Of a DNA stretch of 32,792 nt, positions 18,626 to 26,494 are shown piece after piece (position 1 is the first letter of the stretch; each line of letters begins with the position of its first letter). The stretch is from NCBI GenBank assembly GCA_021773435.1, contig JAJFKC010000043.1, positions 1-32,792 of the forward strand. Reading direction: 5' to 3'. Made by a program: the position numbers and the translations under genes. Source of the DNA: Porticoccaceae bacterium. Lineage in GTDB: Bacteria > Pseudomonadota > Gammaproteobacteria > Pseudomonadales > Porticoccaceae. The notes beneath the pieces are model-generated. The model had not been told where the DNA came from and searched no databases. It worked only from the letters and a program-made list of their open reading frames with translations.

Positions 18626-18712
18626 GCCCGGATGGCGAAATTGGTAGACGCAAGGGACTTAAAATCCCTCGGTGGCAACACCGTGCCGGTTCGATTCCGG
18701 CTCCGGGCACCA
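18626..18712 (+). tRNA. tRNA-Leu (anticodon TAA)
   Basis: An 87-nt class II tRNA with a long variable arm. The acceptor GCCCGGA pairs with TCCGGGC, then A and an encoded CCA at 18710-18712. The anticodon loop ACTTAAAAT holds TAA. The variable arm is CGGTGGCAACACCG, and the T-loop is within GGTTCGATTCCGG. Its 3' end is the likely attachment site of the integrative element that begins right after it. Confidence 0.95.
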
Positions 18713-18799
18713 ATAAAAACAATAAGTTACATGTTTATTTAATGACTTTCAAGTATCTATATTTTCGTTGGGATATAAATGGGATATAACTGCGCGTCG

Positions 18800-19012
18800 C
18801 TAGTCAATGGCGACCCTGCCTGACGCTTTAAACATTTCCACTTCTGATTTCTTGTACTGTACCCGGCCAAAAGGCTTGTAGTAGGGCAGCGGGTATCTTT
18901 GCGTACACCTCCAAACCGCCAGTGTGCCTATTTTAATATTAAGGTAAGCGGCGACTTGTTTCGGTGTCCACCACTCGTTTTCGGGTTGCAAGGTTTCTGA
19001 TTCAGTATCCAT
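18800..19012 (-). CDS. AlpA/MerR-like helix-turn-helix regulator (excisionase type)
   Basis: A 70-residue small DNA-binding protein. I start it at 19012 (MDTESETLQP), because GGAGAG lies 8 bases upstream on the minus strand. A longer frame from 19084 has no ribosome site and adds residues that do not fit. EWWTPKQVAAYLNIKIGTLA is the helix-turn-helix, and YPLPYYKPFGRVQYKKSEVE is the wing with the typical F/GxxxY-yKkseve pattern. Proteins of this type act as excisionase/activators of integrase genes in ICEs and satellite prophages. It lies 87 bases from the tRNA-Leu end, pointing toward it, in the position of an element-end gene. No integrase is present at this end of the element. Confidence 0.8.
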   Translation of the reverse strand: MDTESETLQPENEWWTPKQVAAYLNIKIGTLAVWRCTQRYPLPYYKPFGRVQYKKSEVEMFKASGRVAID

Positions 19013-19095
19013 TTGCTTTGCTCTCCAATCTGCTGGCTTTGAGGAAGTGAAGCCCCTGCGTCTTGTTGACGAAGCAGGTTTCATGTTCAGGATAG

Positions 19096-19112
19096 ATTAG
19101 CTTTAAGCTAAT
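19096..19112. promoter_or_regulatory. Operator-like palindrome ATTAGCTTTAAGCTAAT
   Basis: A perfect 8-1-8 palindrome upstream of the alpA-like gene. Its TTAGC/GCTAA half-sites recur at 19143-19160 and at 19905-19932, on both sides of the CI-like repressor gene. This suggests that one regulator binds all three. Confidence 0.5.
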
Positions 19113-19142
19113 TATCTGGCAATATTCTTATTAATATAAGTT

Positions 19143-19160
19143 ATTAGCTGAATGCTAAAT
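19143..19160. promoter_or_regulatory. Operator-like inverted repeat ATTAGC-N5-GCTAAAT
   Basis: The second TTAGC/GCTAA site between the alpA-like gene and the CI-like repressor. The spacer is shorter than, and different from, the one at 19096. Confidence 0.4.
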
Positions 19161-19227
19161 TGGCACAGGTTTGTTGTTAGGCAGGGTTGAGGTAATTTGA
19201 TTGGGTTAGCGAATTCCAGAAGTTCGT

Positions 19228-19905
19228 TTAAACAGCTTCTCCTTTAAACACAACAACACCACAAATTGTGGCCTCTTCGTTTACCTCAATAATTCGGTTG
19301 GGCCAGTCAGGGTTTAATGCCTTGAGATATTGTTTTCCATCTTCGATCATTAATTTTTTAAAAGTCGCTTCGTTGGAGTCGTCTAACCGAACCACCACAA
19401 ATTTGCCGTGCTCCGCAGATACATGTGGATCGACGAAGATCAAATCTCCTTCATGAAATTTGGGCTCCATGCTATCACCGCGAACTCTGAGTACGAATGA
19501 TTCGGGGCTGCATTTGACTGGGCAGGGGAGGAGTTCAGCCCCGTATGGTGGCGCTGCACTCTCCGCAATCTCATGCCATTCACCTGCTTGAACCCAGGAA
19601 ATCACAGGGTGTAATCCCTGAAAATTAGGGCCCAGGTTAGCGTTAGTTTCGTGAGTGTAATCGGAGCTAGCGCTATGTTCATTGTCCATCCATCCTTGAG
19701 GTTTGTTCATTCCTTGCTCTAGTTTTATGGCCAGGCCATCTCCAATGGCGCGAGGAGTTCCTTTTGTCGTGGGCAACTGATTGCGAACCTGGCTGAGGTA
19801 GGAGCTGTTTGTATTCACTGCGAGTGCGAGCTTGGCGGCAGAACCTGCCTCGGTGATGAGAATCTCGAGGTTATCTAATCTAATCTGGCTTTGTTTTCGC
19901 GTCAT
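19228..19905 (-). CDS. LexA/CI-type repressor (XRE HTH plus S24 peptidase)
   Basis: A 225-residue phage- or ICE-type repressor. An N-terminal helix-turn-helix covers about residues 10-65 (AGSAAKLALAVNTNSSYLSQ). The C-terminal S24 domain shows the self-cleavage site Ala107-Gly108 (WVQAGEWHE), the catalytic Ser145 in RGDSMEP, and Lys183 in ATFKKL. Cleavage stimulated by RecA filaments would inactivate it under DNA damage. It diverges from the Cro-like gene, with 82 bases between them. A 9-bp inverted repeat overlaps its own start. It probably represses both the alpA-like and the cro-parB operons, linking transfer of the element to the SOS response. Confidence 0.92.
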   Translation of the reverse strand: MTRKQSQIRLDNLEILITEAGSAAKLALAVNTNSSYLSQVRNQLPTTKGTPRAIGDGLAIKLEQGMNKPQGWMDNEHSASSDYTHETNANLGPNFQGLHPVISWVQAGEWHEIAESAAPPYGAELLPCPVKCSPESFVLRVRGDSMEPKFHEGDLIFVDPHVSAEHGKFVVVRLDDSNEATFKKLMIEDGKQYLKALNPDWPNRIIEVNEEATICGVVVFKGEAV

Positions 19906-19932
19906 GCTAAATAGTGTAGCAAATATTTAGCA
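19905..19932. promoter_or_regulatory. Operator-like inverted repeat between repressor and Cro-like genes
   Basis: TGCTAAATA (19905-19913) and TATTTAGCA (19924-19932) are perfect inverted arms 10 bases apart. They overlap the repressor start codon and face the Cro-like gene. The GCTAA/TTAGC half-sites match the pair of sites upstream of the alpA-like gene. This is consistent with autoregulation by the CI-like protein or binding by the Cro-like protein. Confidence 0.5.
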
Positions 19933-19999
19933 TAGTGATAACTATAAAGTCGGGCGCTTTTATTGATCAGTAGTTCGCACACTGCTAATGTTTGTACGC

Positions 20000-20305
20000 A
20001 TGGAGCTAAAGGGATTTTTAAAAGCAGCTACGAAAAGGGAACGCGCGGAGGTGGCCAATGCCTGCAACGATTCCGTTTCGTATTTATACCAGATCGCTGG
20101 CAAACATCGATACGCCAGCCCGCTGCTCGCTACTCAAATAGAACGCTACACAACCATTGTTGCGGAAACTTCCGATGGGCGACTTGAAGCCGTTTCGCGT
20201 GCCACGATGGTTCGCCATCCAGAAATTTTCTACGGGGTCAGTGAGTCGCCAGAAGACGTGAGCAAGGAGTCGGTAGTGGGAGATGCGAGCAATGGCAACC
20301 AGTAG
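20000..20305 (+). CDS. Cro/YdaS-like transcriptional regulator
   Basis: About 101 residues from the ATG at 20000 (MELKGFLKAATKRERAEVAN); a further ATG 12 bases upstream is also in frame. The segment ERAEVANACNDSVSYLYQIA followed by GKHRYASPLLATQIER is the YdaS/Cro-type helix-turn-helix seen opposite CI-like repressors in phages and ICEs. It is divergent from the repressor gene. Its 3' end overlaps the parB start by about 14 bases, so it leads the replication/partition operon. It most likely competes with the CI-like repressor for the shared operators. Confidence 0.8.
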   Translation: MELKGFLKAATKRERAEVANACNDSVSYLYQIAGKHRYASPLLATQIERYTTIVAETSDGRLEAVSRATMVRHPEIFYGVSESPEDVSKESVVGDASNGNQ

Positions 20306-21914
20306 CAAGGCTGTAGATGGGATTCAAGAAGAGCTTGCCGTTCGTATCGAAGTGACACGCATTCATCTGTATGAACGAAACCCTCGACGGCAACTGAATC
20401 CCGAATATCAGCGTATTAAAGCCTCAATCCGCACAGCAGGGCTCGATCAACCATTAGTCATCACCCGTAAGCCTGGTTCAGCCGATTATGTCTTGCAGGC
20501 CGGTGGCAATACTCGTCTGCAAATTCTTAAAGAACTCTATGAGGAAACGAAGGATGAGCGTTTCTATTGGGTGAATTGTCTCTTAAAGCCCTGGGTCGAT
20601 GAATCTAGTCTCCTGTTCGCTCATCTGAGAGAAAATGAGTTGCGTGGTAGTTTGCACTTTATCGATAAAGCCCAAGCGGTACTTGAAGCTAAGCAGCTAC
20701 TCGAAGCAGAGCTTAAAATTAGTGATCTGTCCCAGCGAGGCCTCGAGTCCCTGTTTAAAGAGCGTGGCCTCAGCCTCAGTCACAGCATGATTTCTCAAAT
20801 GACTTATGCTGTTCGCCACTTGTTACCACTGATACCTCAAGCTCTATCGGCCGGACTAGGCCGCACGCAAGTAGAAAAAATACGTGCACTTGATCGAATT
20901 GCCCGACAAGCCTGGAGTTGTCGAAGCCTGGGTGATGAAGATTCTTACGATGCCGTTTTCGCAACATTGTGTCGCCGTTATGACGGTTTGGAATGGGATA
21001 TTCAATCGCTACGAGCAGCACTGGAAAACGAAATCGCTGAAGAGGCTGAGCAAGGTTTACAAAGTATACGACTGGAATTTGAAGCGCGCCTGGCAGGGCG
21101 CGATATTCCAGCTATTGAAGTGGAAAAAAAAGAGCCACTTCCGGTCGGCACTGCGAAGGTAGAGATTAAAACCGGTGTTGGTAGCGTTGAAGACAAGGAC
21201 GCAAACTCTACAAAGCTATTGCGAGAAGCGGATAAAGCGATTGATCCATCCCACGTCCAGGATGGCGTGGATTCACTATCTCCTCAGCCTGACATATTGA
21301 GCCAACACGATGTGGATGCTAATGGCGACGACAATTCTATCAGTGCGATAGACCCCTCTACAGAAAGGGTATTGCCCGATACCGTCTTTAATCCAGTACT
21401 CCCGCCTTTACCTGAAAAACTCGCGAATAATCTTAAATCGTTGCGCGCCAGGGCCTGGACATTGGCGTCGCGTTTAGCCCAGCGCAATGGTTTGGGCGAC
21501 CTGATTCAAGCCATACCCAATCAGGGCCTGGGGTTTTTACTGCGAGATGTTCCCGATCCGGCATTGGTTGAGAGTCTGGATGCGGAGATGTTGGGTCAGG
21601 TTTCGACCTTATGGTGGCAACTCGCCGCCTGTGCAGAAGTGACGGTTGCCCCGGTGGATATTTTAGTCAAGCACCTGAGCGATAGCGTGATACTAAAACA
21701 AGCACTGCAAGCCCAGGATGCGGGCTTGTTGTTTAACAGTGTCTGGACACTGGATCCAGGTCAGGCGGGTCATCAGCTCTGGCAGCAACTGAGCGATGCG
21801 GACTGGCAGGATTTACTACAGTTAATGGATACCTATCGGCATCTCAAACGGCTGGCAGTAGATACGGACACCGATCTTTGGCGTTCGCCTCCTGATTTAG
21901 CAAGAGGCGATTAG
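20292..21914 (+). CDS. parB: ParB-family protein of PFGI-1-class ICE
   Basis: About 540 residues, from the ATG at 20292 (MATSSKAVDG), which has GGGAG 9 bases upstream; the ATG at 20283 sits too close to it. The ParB/sulfiredoxin N-terminal domain shows LYERNPRRQLNPEYQRIKAS, TAGLDQPLVIT and QAGGNTRLQIL. HTH-like SHSMISQMTYAVRHLLP follows. A long acidic linker and a separate C-terminal domain (residues about 370-540) match the long ParB-like proteins of PFGI-1/SPI-7-class ICEs. These elements normally have parA (Soj) and a dnaB-type helicase gene just upstream. Here the Cro-like gene is directly upstream and neither is present. It probably helps keep the excised circle. Confidence 0.9.
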   Translation: MATSSKAVDGIQEELAVRIEVTRIHLYERNPRRQLNPEYQRIKASIRTAGLDQPLVITRKPGSADYVLQAGGNTRLQILKELYEETKDERFYWVNCLLKPWVDESSLLFAHLRENELRGSLHFIDKAQAVLEAKQLLEAELKISDLSQRGLESLFKERGLSLSHSMISQMTYAVRHLLPLIPQALSAGLGRTQVEKIRALDRIARQAWSCRSLGDEDSYDAVFATLCRRYDGLEWDIQSLRAALENEIAEEAEQGLQSIRLEFEARLAGRDIPAIEVEKKEPLPVGTAKVEIKTGVGSVEDKDANSTKLLREADKAIDPSHVQDGVDSLSPQPDILSQHDVDANGDDNSISAIDPSTERVLPDTVFNPVLPPLPEKLANNLKSLRARAWTLASRLAQRNGLGDLIQAIPNQGLGFLLRDVPDPALVESLDAEMLGQVSTLWWQLAACAEVTVAPVDILVKHLSDSVILKQALQAQDAGLLFNSVWTLDPGQAGHQLWQQLSDADWQDLLQLMDTYRHLKRLAVDTDTDLWRSPPDLARGD

Positions 21915-21916
21915 AC

Positions 21917-22519
21917 ATGTCGAGTAATAAAGAAACCGATCTGATTACAGCGGTACTGATGTATGCCCTGCGCTGTTTGGCTGAAGGTGATCAAGTAGCA
22001 CTTCGCACCATGAACTTTGGGCCCAAGGAATTAGATGCGCTCAAGGATATGAGTCTTGCTGATTTATATCGTGTGGACTCACTGCGAGCGCACTGTCTTT
22101 CCATTGATCTTAATCGCGAGGTGTTTTGGCCGATGATCGAACACCTTCGAAACCAACGTGAGTCCGAAGACTTGCAAAGAGATTTGATTGTCGCTGATGC
22201 CCCTCTGGAAATGATGCAAACCTTATTCGGCGTAAGTACGAGGGAATACACACGCTGGCGGAGCCTGTTAGTTCTAGCCCCTTCTGTGGGCCGCCCACCG
22301 GAACTGGATGAGCTTGATACTCACAAACTTTGGTATGCCTGGCGTGAGTGCATCGGTGAAGGTGAAGAATCGAGCTTATCCGGGGCGGACTACCTGGCCC
22401 TCCACAGGGAGACCGACGTGAGCCTAAGGGCGATCTGGACACTCTCTCTACGCTGGACTGATTTTGGCGACCCCGATAGTGCCGAGCTTGCTAATCGAGC
22501 GTCAGAGAATGGCCGATGA
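21917..22519 (+). CDS. DUF2857-type ICE protein
   Basis: A 200-residue protein in the slot after parB, where PFGI-1-class elements carry a DUF2857 gene. It starts MSSNKETDLITAVLMYALRC. Features include a predicted HTH-like region (LEMMQTLFGVSTREYTRWRS) and a family-like VGRPPELDELDTHKLWYAWR. It begins two bases after the parB stop and overlaps the next gene. The exact function is unknown; the HTH-like part suggests DNA binding in replication or control. Confidence 0.75.
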   Translation: MSSNKETDLITAVLMYALRCLAEGDQVALRTMNFGPKELDALKDMSLADLYRVDSLRAHCLSIDLNREVFWPMIEHLRNQRESEDLQRDLIVADAPLEMMQTLFGVSTREYTRWRSLLVLAPSVGRPPELDELDTHKLWYAWRECIGEGEESSLSGADYLALHRETDVSLRAIWTLSLRWTDFGDPDSAELANRASENGR

Positions 22520-23762
22520 TGACAGGAGTTTACGTCCGGAAACCTGCGCCCTTGATGCCTTAATACAAGCCACTATTGAAAGGGCACAAACGAATGCGGA
22601 TACCGCATCGCCCGACACCATGTTATTTATGGGGAATTGGCATCAGGCCATTCCTTCCCTGGTTATTCAGGACCCGATTCTAGAACCGGTCGATAAAGTG
22701 GTATGGATGGTTATCATGCTACAAGGCCGTGAAACGGGTAGTCGCACGGCCTTCCCCAGTTATGAAACCCTCGCCGACAAAGCCAATATCTCATCGACAT
22801 CCACCATTGCCAGGGCCATTGCCATATTACGCATCACGCGTTGGTTAAGCTTGTGCGCTAGAGTCAGATCCAAAAGCGGTCAGTTCAAGGGCAATGTCTA
22901 TGTGCTGCATGATGAGCCGCTGCCGTTTGTCGATGCCCTGCACCTGGACTCGGGTTACATGCAGTTTGTAGAGCAATCGCTCAAACATCACCATGCACGC
23001 GTAAGGGCAGTGGCTCAAGGTATGCTGGATAGCCTCGATGAGGATATTCAATCAGGTCAAGATATTTGTTTTAAGGACTCAGTGTTGGAACGCCGGGCGC
23101 AATTCGCATCAACACCACCATTGAAAGATGATCGGCAAAACCACGACAGCCCCCGCCGTTATTTTTCTTTTAGCGCCAGTGCACTGAATCAGCTCAGTAA
23201 CGGTTCAGCGAAGCAAAAAAACACAGCGTTTGACCAGAACCAAAATTCAAAGGCGGATAAATCTAATCAGGGTAGTAGTAGTGGTTGTAGTAGTTATTTT
23301 AAAGATAAAAACACTACTACAACAACACAAAACAACAGCAGTGATGAAGCTGATTTTCAGCGTGCTGAGGAGGTATTAATTTACCCACCTCGGCTTTCCG
23401 ATAACCAACAAGTACTCGCTGAACGGTATTTACTGATGATCGAACCCGAGGAACGGCAATTTGTACTGGATGAATTACAAGGTAGGTTGGAGTCGGAGCA
23501 AAAAGGCATGAAACCGGTGTATGACGAATTGCGTTTCCTGCATTCGCTTTGTAAAGCGGTTCAGCAAGGTGAGTTCGTGCCCAACCTGGCGCTTAAAGTT
23601 ATTGAGGCCAGGCAGGAAAGGAAGCAGGGTAGTCAAACCCAAAAACCTGAAAGGCCCGATGAGGATGAAAAAACACCGGAACAAAAACAACAAGACCGCG
23701 AGTTTTCTCGCCAACAATTAGCCCAGCTGCGTAAATCCATGGGCATGGATAAAACAAAATAA
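22509..23762 (+). CDS. STY4528-family ICE replication protein
   Basis: A 417-residue protein, begun at the ATG at 22509 (MADDDRSLRPETCALD), which overlaps the previous stop by 11 bases. An earlier TTG is unlikely. The N-terminal half has a winged-helix look (VDKVVWMVIMLQGRE, FPSYETLADKANISSTST, ARAIAILRITRWLSLCARV), as in plasmid replication initiators. The middle is low-complexity, rich in Ser, Asn and Thr (residues about 260-290). The C-terminus is charged and helical. The order ParB, DUF2857, this gene, TIGR03761 is that of SPI-7 and PFGI-1 elements, where this family is named a pathogenicity-island replication protein. A direct role in replication is inferred from the family. Confidence 0.85.
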   Translation: MADDDRSLRPETCALDALIQATIERAQTNADTASPDTMLFMGNWHQAIPSLVIQDPILEPVDKVVWMVIMLQGRETGSRTAFPSYETLADKANISSTSTIARAIAILRITRWLSLCARVRSKSGQFKGNVYVLHDEPLPFVDALHLDSGYMQFVEQSLKHHHARVRAVAQGMLDSLDEDIQSGQDICFKDSVLERRAQFASTPPLKDDRQNHDSPRRYFSFSASALNQLSNGSAKQKNTAFDQNQNSKADKSNQGSSSGCSSYFKDKNTTTTTQNNSSDEADFQRAEEVLIYPPRLSDNQQVLAERYLLMIEPEERQFVLDELQGRLESEQKGMKPVYDELRFLHSLCKAVQQGEFVPNLALKVIEARQERKQGSQTQKPERPDEDEKTPEQKQQDREFSRQQLAQLRKSMGMDKTK

Positions 23763-23787
23763 CGTTGTACCGGCTCCCAGCATTTTG

Positions 23788-23806
23788 GTGGTTACACTGT
23801 AACCAC
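23788..23806. promoter_or_regulatory. 19-bp palindrome GTGGTTACACTGTAACCAC
   Basis: Perfect 9-1-9 inverted repeat in the 174-base gap between the STY4528-type gene and the TIGR03761-type gene. A near copy with 8 of 9 outer pairs lies at 32010-32028, more than 8 kb away in the same element. Two copies in non-coding gaps argue for a regulator-binding site. No T run follows, so a terminator is unlikely. Confidence 0.55.
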
Positions 23807-23936
23807 TCAATTTCTCTTTATTGCTCATCTCTATCAAACCACATTCGTCCCTGCGTGAATATTCCATTGTTTGCGCTACTCGTTCGTGGATTTATAAAAG
23901 GGGCTGGCAAGGCCATTTATCACCGGAGGTGACATT

Positions 23937-24677
23937 ATGAATTCCGATATTACGGTTTGTTCTGAAGACCCTAATGATCTGCAATCAGCACAAGGTATTG
24001 GTGCTTTGAGGGGTGAGGTGTGGTTGGCGGTGCAAACTTATCAGGCACAAAGCTTGTTGCGCGGCAGACGATGTAGTGAAGATAAACCTGCCATTACAGG
24101 CCTATTGGGTTTTGCCGAGCGCCTAAAGATTCTGTGGCAGGCTGCGCGTCAGGATGATCCCTACGCAGACTGGTGGCTAATCAAAGTTGAGGAGGCCATC
24201 GCGCAGTGTCGCACACAGCTGAACGGTGTAAGCGAGCAGCTCAATGCGTTGCTGGACTCCGAATGTAGCCTGGAGATCAGCGTTGCTGAATCCAGTAAAC
24301 CTCAGCGTATTGCCCTGCAGTTCGCGAACCCTTACGCCTTTCGGGCTGCGCAAATGCTGGCTGACTACGATCGCCTGGTTTGTACAAACATGACCTTACG
24401 CCATACCGGTTTTGACATTCCTGAACCCCTCAAAGAGCAAGCCGACGGTAGCGGTCGCTGGGTGCGACGCGTTTTTGCACTGCCTCAGGGCTACCATTTT
24501 TACGATATTGCCCGAAGCGATGTACTGCAAGGTACACAAAAAGCACTGAAAGCCCGAGAAGTGATGGGTCAGATACCTGAGGATGTCATGAGCGGTGTAC
24601 AGGCTCCTTCGCTTAGACCGGGGCCATCCGAAGTCAGGGTTGACGCTGCAAATGCCGACACGGACAAGCTGGATTAA
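23937..24677 (+). CDS. TIGR03761/PFL_4669-family ICE protein
   Basis: A 246-residue protein. The ATG has GGAGGTGA 5 bases upstream; this ribosome site can pair with the preceding TCACC. Family signatures are LRGEVWLAVQTYQAQSLLRG, GLLGFAERLKILWQAA, RQDDPYADWWLIKVEEAI, QFANPYAFRAAQMLADYDRL and RWVRRVFALPQGYHFYDI. The family is known only as a conserved component of PFGI-1-class ICEs, located between the STY4528 gene and the ssb/topB region. It is thus a marker of the ICE class rather than of a known activity. The usual DUF3158, ssb and topB genes do not follow directly. Confidence 0.9.
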   Translation: MNSDITVCSEDPNDLQSAQGIGALRGEVWLAVQTYQAQSLLRGRRCSEDKPAITGLLGFAERLKILWQAARQDDPYADWWLIKVEEAIAQCRTQLNGVSEQLNALLDSECSLEISVAESSKPQRIALQFANPYAFRAAQMLADYDRLVCTNMTLRHTGFDIPEPLKEQADGSGRWVRRVFALPQGYHFYDIARSDVLQGTQKALKAREVMGQIPEDVMSGVQAPSLRPGPSEVRVDAANADTDKLD

Positions 24678-24793
24678 ACCTGTTCCCTGGTTCGTTGATT
24701 ACCTAATGTCATCGCAGATTATTTCCTGTTAGCCGGTTCACTCAGCGGAAGAGTTATATGCAAGCAGCACGCTGCGAACACAGGGTGGTCATC

Positions 24794-25111
24794 ATGCTCA
24801 ATACGCGCATAGCGCTGGAAGCCGTGGTGCTTAATCGCTTACAACAGCTTCCGTCAAATCGTCAAGAGGAGTGGCTGCGTGGTCTTATTATTCAAGGGTT
24901 TCGAGTGGAATCTCAGGTGACCAGAGCACTGCTCTTGCCGACATTAGCCGACGATAAGACAAGTGCTGAGCGATCTCATTTTTCACACTGGCTAAGCCAG
25001 TCAGCATTAACTGGTCGAGCCAGTGCGCAGAGTCTTCATCCAGCAGATAAAGAGCTATCAGTGTTGCGGACGGACAAACCGTTTGCGGATCTGAGCAAGG
25101 TGATCGGATAA
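24794..25111 (+). CDS. Small protein, candidate ParR-like ribbon-helix-helix adaptor
   Basis: 105 residues from the ATG at 24794 (MLNTRIALEAVVLNRLQQLP), with GGTGG just upstream. A start at 24758, also with a ribosome site (GGAAGAG), would give 117. I do not recognise a named family. The pattern RIALEAVVLNRLQQLPSNRQ followed by EEWLRGLIIQGF is a short strand and two helices, like ribbon-helix-helix adaptors that bind a centromere in ParM/StbA-type segregation. It sits directly before the actin-like parM gene. The rest is a polar tail. The role as ParR is inferred from position and this weak pattern only. Confidence 0.55.
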   Translation: MLNTRIALEAVVLNRLQQLPSNRQEEWLRGLIIQGFRVESQVTRALLLPTLADDKTSAERSHFSHWLSQSALTGRASAQSLHPADKELSVLRTDKPFADLSKVIG

Positions 25112-25173
25112 GACCGTCAATAACCCTTGAATAAATAGCCCCTGAATATTTACAACCTTCAAACGAGATAACC

Positions 25174-26274
25174 ATGACTGAACTTACCGACGACAAGATA
25201 GCGGATCAACATAGTGATAAACCGGCAAACAATGCTAATGGCTCGATGCAAGTGGCACAACTTGGTCTGGACGATGGATATGCATTTACAAAAGTGGCCT
25301 TGCCTGACGGGCGACTGCTGGCCATACCCTCGCGCGCGCGTATCGGTCAGTCGGGCGTCACCTGGATTCGGGCGGCTCCGCAATGTGTTTTCGAGTATCA
25401 CACGGAAGGAACCACTTATTCAGTTGGCGCAGTGGACGGAGATCCCACCCACTTTGATGGCTACCCGATATCGGGAATGAATCGAGCCATCGTGCAACAT
25501 GCCATGCAGCAAGCCGGTTTGTCTGGCCAATCGGTGCATGTGGTATCGGGCCTGCCTGTGGGTGCTTTTTACCGCAACGACGGGCAGCAACGACAACGAT
25601 CGATTCAAAACAAGCGCGATAGTTTGAAACTTGCCGTGGAACCCGTATCTACGGTGGGTGCATCACACAATGAAAGCTTGAAGGTCAGTGTGGCATTTCA
25701 CGAGGTGATTCCAGAGGCGCTGGCCGCCTGGTATGACTATTTGATTGTGACCAGTGACGACGGCGTAACGTTGGATGCAGATCGTCTTAGCGCGCCTATT
25801 GCTATTGTCGATATTGGTGGGCGCACCACTGATTATGTGGTGGTGCAGAATCAGGGTGTCATCCACGGTTCTTCCGGCTCCCTTAACCGAGGCATGCTCA
25901 ATGTTAAAGCCCAGGTCGCCAATGGCATTCAGGTGCAATTTGATCTCGATAATATTGGTGAGCTGCGGCTCTCAGAAGCCCTTGAGAGCCACCGGGTTCG
26001 CTTACACGATAAAGACCACGACGTGTCTGCTCTGGTTATTGCCGCAAAACGGGAATTAGTCGAACGGCTTTATGCCGAAACACGCAGGCAACTGGGACAA
26101 GGTGCAGAGTTAGACCGGATCTTGTTTGTTGGTGGCGGCAGCGTGGCACTGGCACCAGACATCGCTGACTGGTTCCCCAATCAGCAGATTGCCGACCACC
26201 CGGCATTTGCCAATGCCCGGGGTATGTTGAAGTACCTTCAGTTTGTCTGTGAAGACACGGCGAGGCTTGGCTAA
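25174..26274 (+). CDS. parM: ParM/StbA-family actin-like segregation ATPase
   Basis: A 366-residue actin-fold protein. Phosphate-1 motif LGLDDGYAFTKVAL has Asp33-Asp34-Gly35. Phosphate-2 IVDIGGRTTDYVVV is at about 211-224. The adenosine motif LFVGGGSV has the Gly triplet at 320-322. VVSGLPVGAFYR and EALAAWYDYLIV are also family-like. ParM proteins polymerise and push apart plasmid copies bound to a ParR-centromere complex. The R388 relative StbA context and the upstream small protein fit such a module. In an ICE it would stabilise the excised circle. The weak ribosome site (ACGAGAT) suggests modest translation or coupling. Confidence 0.85.
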   Translation: MTELTDDKIADQHSDKPANNANGSMQVAQLGLDDGYAFTKVALPDGRLLAIPSRARIGQSGVTWIRAAPQCVFEYHTEGTTYSVGAVDGDPTHFDGYPISGMNRAIVQHAMQQAGLSGQSVHVVSGLPVGAFYRNDGQQRQRSIQNKRDSLKLAVEPVSTVGASHNESLKVSVAFHEVIPEALAAWYDYLIVTSDDGVTLDADRLSAPIAIVDIGGRTTDYVVVQNQGVIHGSSGSLNRGMLNVKAQVANGIQVQFDLDNIGELRLSEALESHRVRLHDKDHDVSALVIAAKRELVERLYAETRRQLGQGAELDRILFVGGGSVALAPDIADWFPNQQIADHPAFANARGMLKYLQFVCEDTARLG

Positions 26275-26313
26275 CTGCCAACACGCTATGGCTTTCGGTT
26301 AACAGTTTTATAC

Positions 26314-26339
26314 GTGGTCACTGCGGTTTCAGTGGCAAG
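26314..26339 (+). repeat. Short hairpin repeat, copy 1 (GTGGTCACTGCG...CAGTGG)
   Basis: A hairpin with stem CACTG/CAGTG in the 220-base gap after parM. A copy with 21 of 26 matching positions lies at 32249-32274 (stem CCACTG/CAGTGG). Both are non-coding. It may be a shared RNA motif or control element of the ICE. Confidence 0.4.
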
Positions 26340-26494
26340 TGGTAAAAAAGGTATCGTCGGATTGTGTAATCGATACCGCGGATTTTCCGTCAATCCATCT
26401 TCAGGAATAACCCTGATTCACTCACCCTGCTGGGAAAGCCTCCCTGTCAGGGATTCGCTTTCTCCAGTTTTTATTTGTTCTAGGAGAATATGTT

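Noticed and set aside
18356-18789. Several ORFs over the tRNA genes
   Set aside because: They are translations of tRNA sequence and its fragment; no protein features.
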